Origin: Actinomycetota bacterium
GTDB lineage: Bacteria; Actinomycetota; Actinomycetes; S36-B12; UBA5976
DNA length: 5,730 nt
Direction of reading: 5' to 3'
NCBI GenBank assembly: GCA_947447095.1
Contig: CANFIL010000084.1
Coordinates: 1 to 5,730 of the forward strand
Below are positions 4,957 through 5,730 of the stretch, one piece after another. The translations under genes were made by a program, and so were the position numbers. Numbering within the stretch: the stretch's first letter is position 1; each line of letters begins with the position of its first letter. The notes below the pieces were generated by a model that ran no database searches, was not told where the DNA came from, and saw only the letters and a program-made list of their open reading frames with translations.

Positions 4957-5730
4957 GTGCTGATTTCAGTACGCCCGACACTGACCGAAGAGGTTATCTC
5001 GGACACCCGTTCCCGTTTCGTCCTAGCTCCACTAGAGCCAGGTTTTGGTTACACATTGGGTAACTCAATGCGTCGCACGCTTCTCTCGTCAATCCCTGGT
5101 GCAGCTGTAACAAGCATCAAGGTTGGCGGCGTGCTTCACGAGTTCACCACCGTTGAAGGTGTGAAGGAAGATGTCACCGAACTCATCCTGAACATCAAGA
5201 ACCTCGTAGTTTCATCACAGTTCGACGAGCCAGTGGAATTGCACCTTCGCAAGTCCGGTGCTGGCGTTGTCACTGCTGCTGACATCCAGGTTCCAGCGGG
5301 CGTGGAAATCCACAACCCAGAACTACACATCGCAACACTGAACGACAAGGGTTCAATCGAAATTGAATTCGTTGTTGAACAGGGTCGCGGTTACATCTCG
5401 GCTGCAAACAACAAGGCATCCGGTGGCGAAATTGGTCGTATCCCAGTTGATTCGATCTACTCACCAGTTCTGAAGGTCACCTACAAGGTTGAAGCAACAC
5501 GTGTTGAACAGCGCACCGACTTCGATTCGCTTGTTCTTGATGTTGAGACCAAGGGTTCAATCTCACCTCGCGATGCTGTTGCATCTTCGGGTCACACTTT
5601 GGTTGAACTATTCGGTCTTGCTCGTGAATTGAACGAGAACGCTGAGGGTATCGAAATTGGCCCATCAGTAACCGATCAGTTCGCTGCTGAACAGCTCAAC
5701 ATGCCTGTTGAAGCTTTGGATCTCACAGTC
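4957..5730 (+). CDS. rpoA: DNA-directed RNA polymerase alpha subunit, N-terminal part (3' end outside window)
   Basis: The alpha dimer is the scaffold on which beta and beta' assemble, and its C-terminal domain contacts UP elements and activators. The first 258 codons are present. The N-terminal domain begins [13 protein letters not shown] and has the dimerisation and beta-binding segment [20 protein letters not shown] (29-48). [14 protein letters not shown] (68-81), [21 protein letters not shown] (162-182) and [13 protein letters not shown] (214-226) follow. A linker leads to about residue 250, and the window ends at DLTV, just where the C-terminal domain begins, so some 60-80 residues are missing. 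The GTG start is chosen because it gives the family N-terminus, and AAGGA at 4945-4949 lies 7 bases upstream. There is no stop codon in the window; rplQ would be expected next. Confidence 0.97.
   Translation, partial: MLISVRPTLTEEVISDTRSRFVLAPLEPGFGYTLGNSMRRTLLSSIPGAAVTSIKVGGVLHEFTTVEGVKEDVTELILNIKNLVVSSQFDEPVELHLRKSGAGVVTAADIQVPAGVEIHNPELHIATLNDKGSIEIEFVVEQGRGYISAANNKASGGEIGRIPVDSIYSPVLKVTYKVEATRVEQRTDFDSLVLDVETKGSISPRDAVASSGHTLVELFGLARELNENAEGIEIGPSVTDQFAAEQLNMPVEALDLTV

Noticed and set aside
5136..5665. Three minus-strand open frames within rpoA
   Set aside because: All are antisense to the conserved rpoA frame and show no recognisable domain or start signal.

Overview
The window is a piece of the conserved spc/alpha ribosomal-protein supercluster of an actinobacterium, interrupted by a small toxin-antitoxin module on the opposite strand. 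The gene order secY-adk-map-infA-rpmJ-rpsM-rpsK-rpsD-rpoA is typical of Actinobacteria such as Streptomyces. Adk has a short LID without a zinc site, IF-1 ends in the actinobacterial RGRIVYRYK form, and the RpoA N-terminal domain closely follows the mycobacterial and Microbacteriaceae pattern. GC content is roughly 50%, which is low for the phylum and suggests an aquatic or otherwise low-GC lineage. The zinc-finger form of S4 also fits such lineages. The exact taxon cannot be fixed from this window.

Layout. Positions 1-2195 carry the 3' part of secY (cut by the left edge), adk (sharing one base with secY) and map, all on the plus strand and tightly packed. Positions 2196-2760 hold a RelE/ParE-family toxin and a Phd/YefM-family antitoxin on the minus strand. 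The antitoxin is transcribed first, and the two genes overlap by 4 bases (GTGA). Two TGTACA palindromes 21 bp apart lie just upstream of the antitoxin and form a likely autoregulatory operator. A perfect 9-bp direct repeat sits at each end of the coding part of the module. Positions 2757-2921 are the infA promoter and leader, with a strong hairpin. Positions 2922-3270 are infA and rpmJ; rpmJ is only 37 codons. Positions 3271-3427 are a gene-free leader before rpsM that can fold into hairpins and a possible pseudoknot. Positions 3428-5730 are rpsM, rpsK, rpsD and the first 258 codons of rpoA, which runs off the right edge.

How the genes work together. SecY is the membrane channel for protein export, Adk balances adenine nucleotides, and Map trims initiator methionine from new proteins. 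IF-1, L36, S13, S11 and S4 serve translation, and RpoA nucleates RNA polymerase assembly. The toxin-antitoxin pair is the only accessory element. Its predicted toxin would act on ribosome-bound mRNA, while the module sits, in reverse orientation, inside the operon that encodes ribosomal proteins.

I found no wholly new multi-gene system. The points most worth a second look are the toxin-antitoxin insertion with its flanking repeat and operator, and the structured leaders of infA and rpsM.
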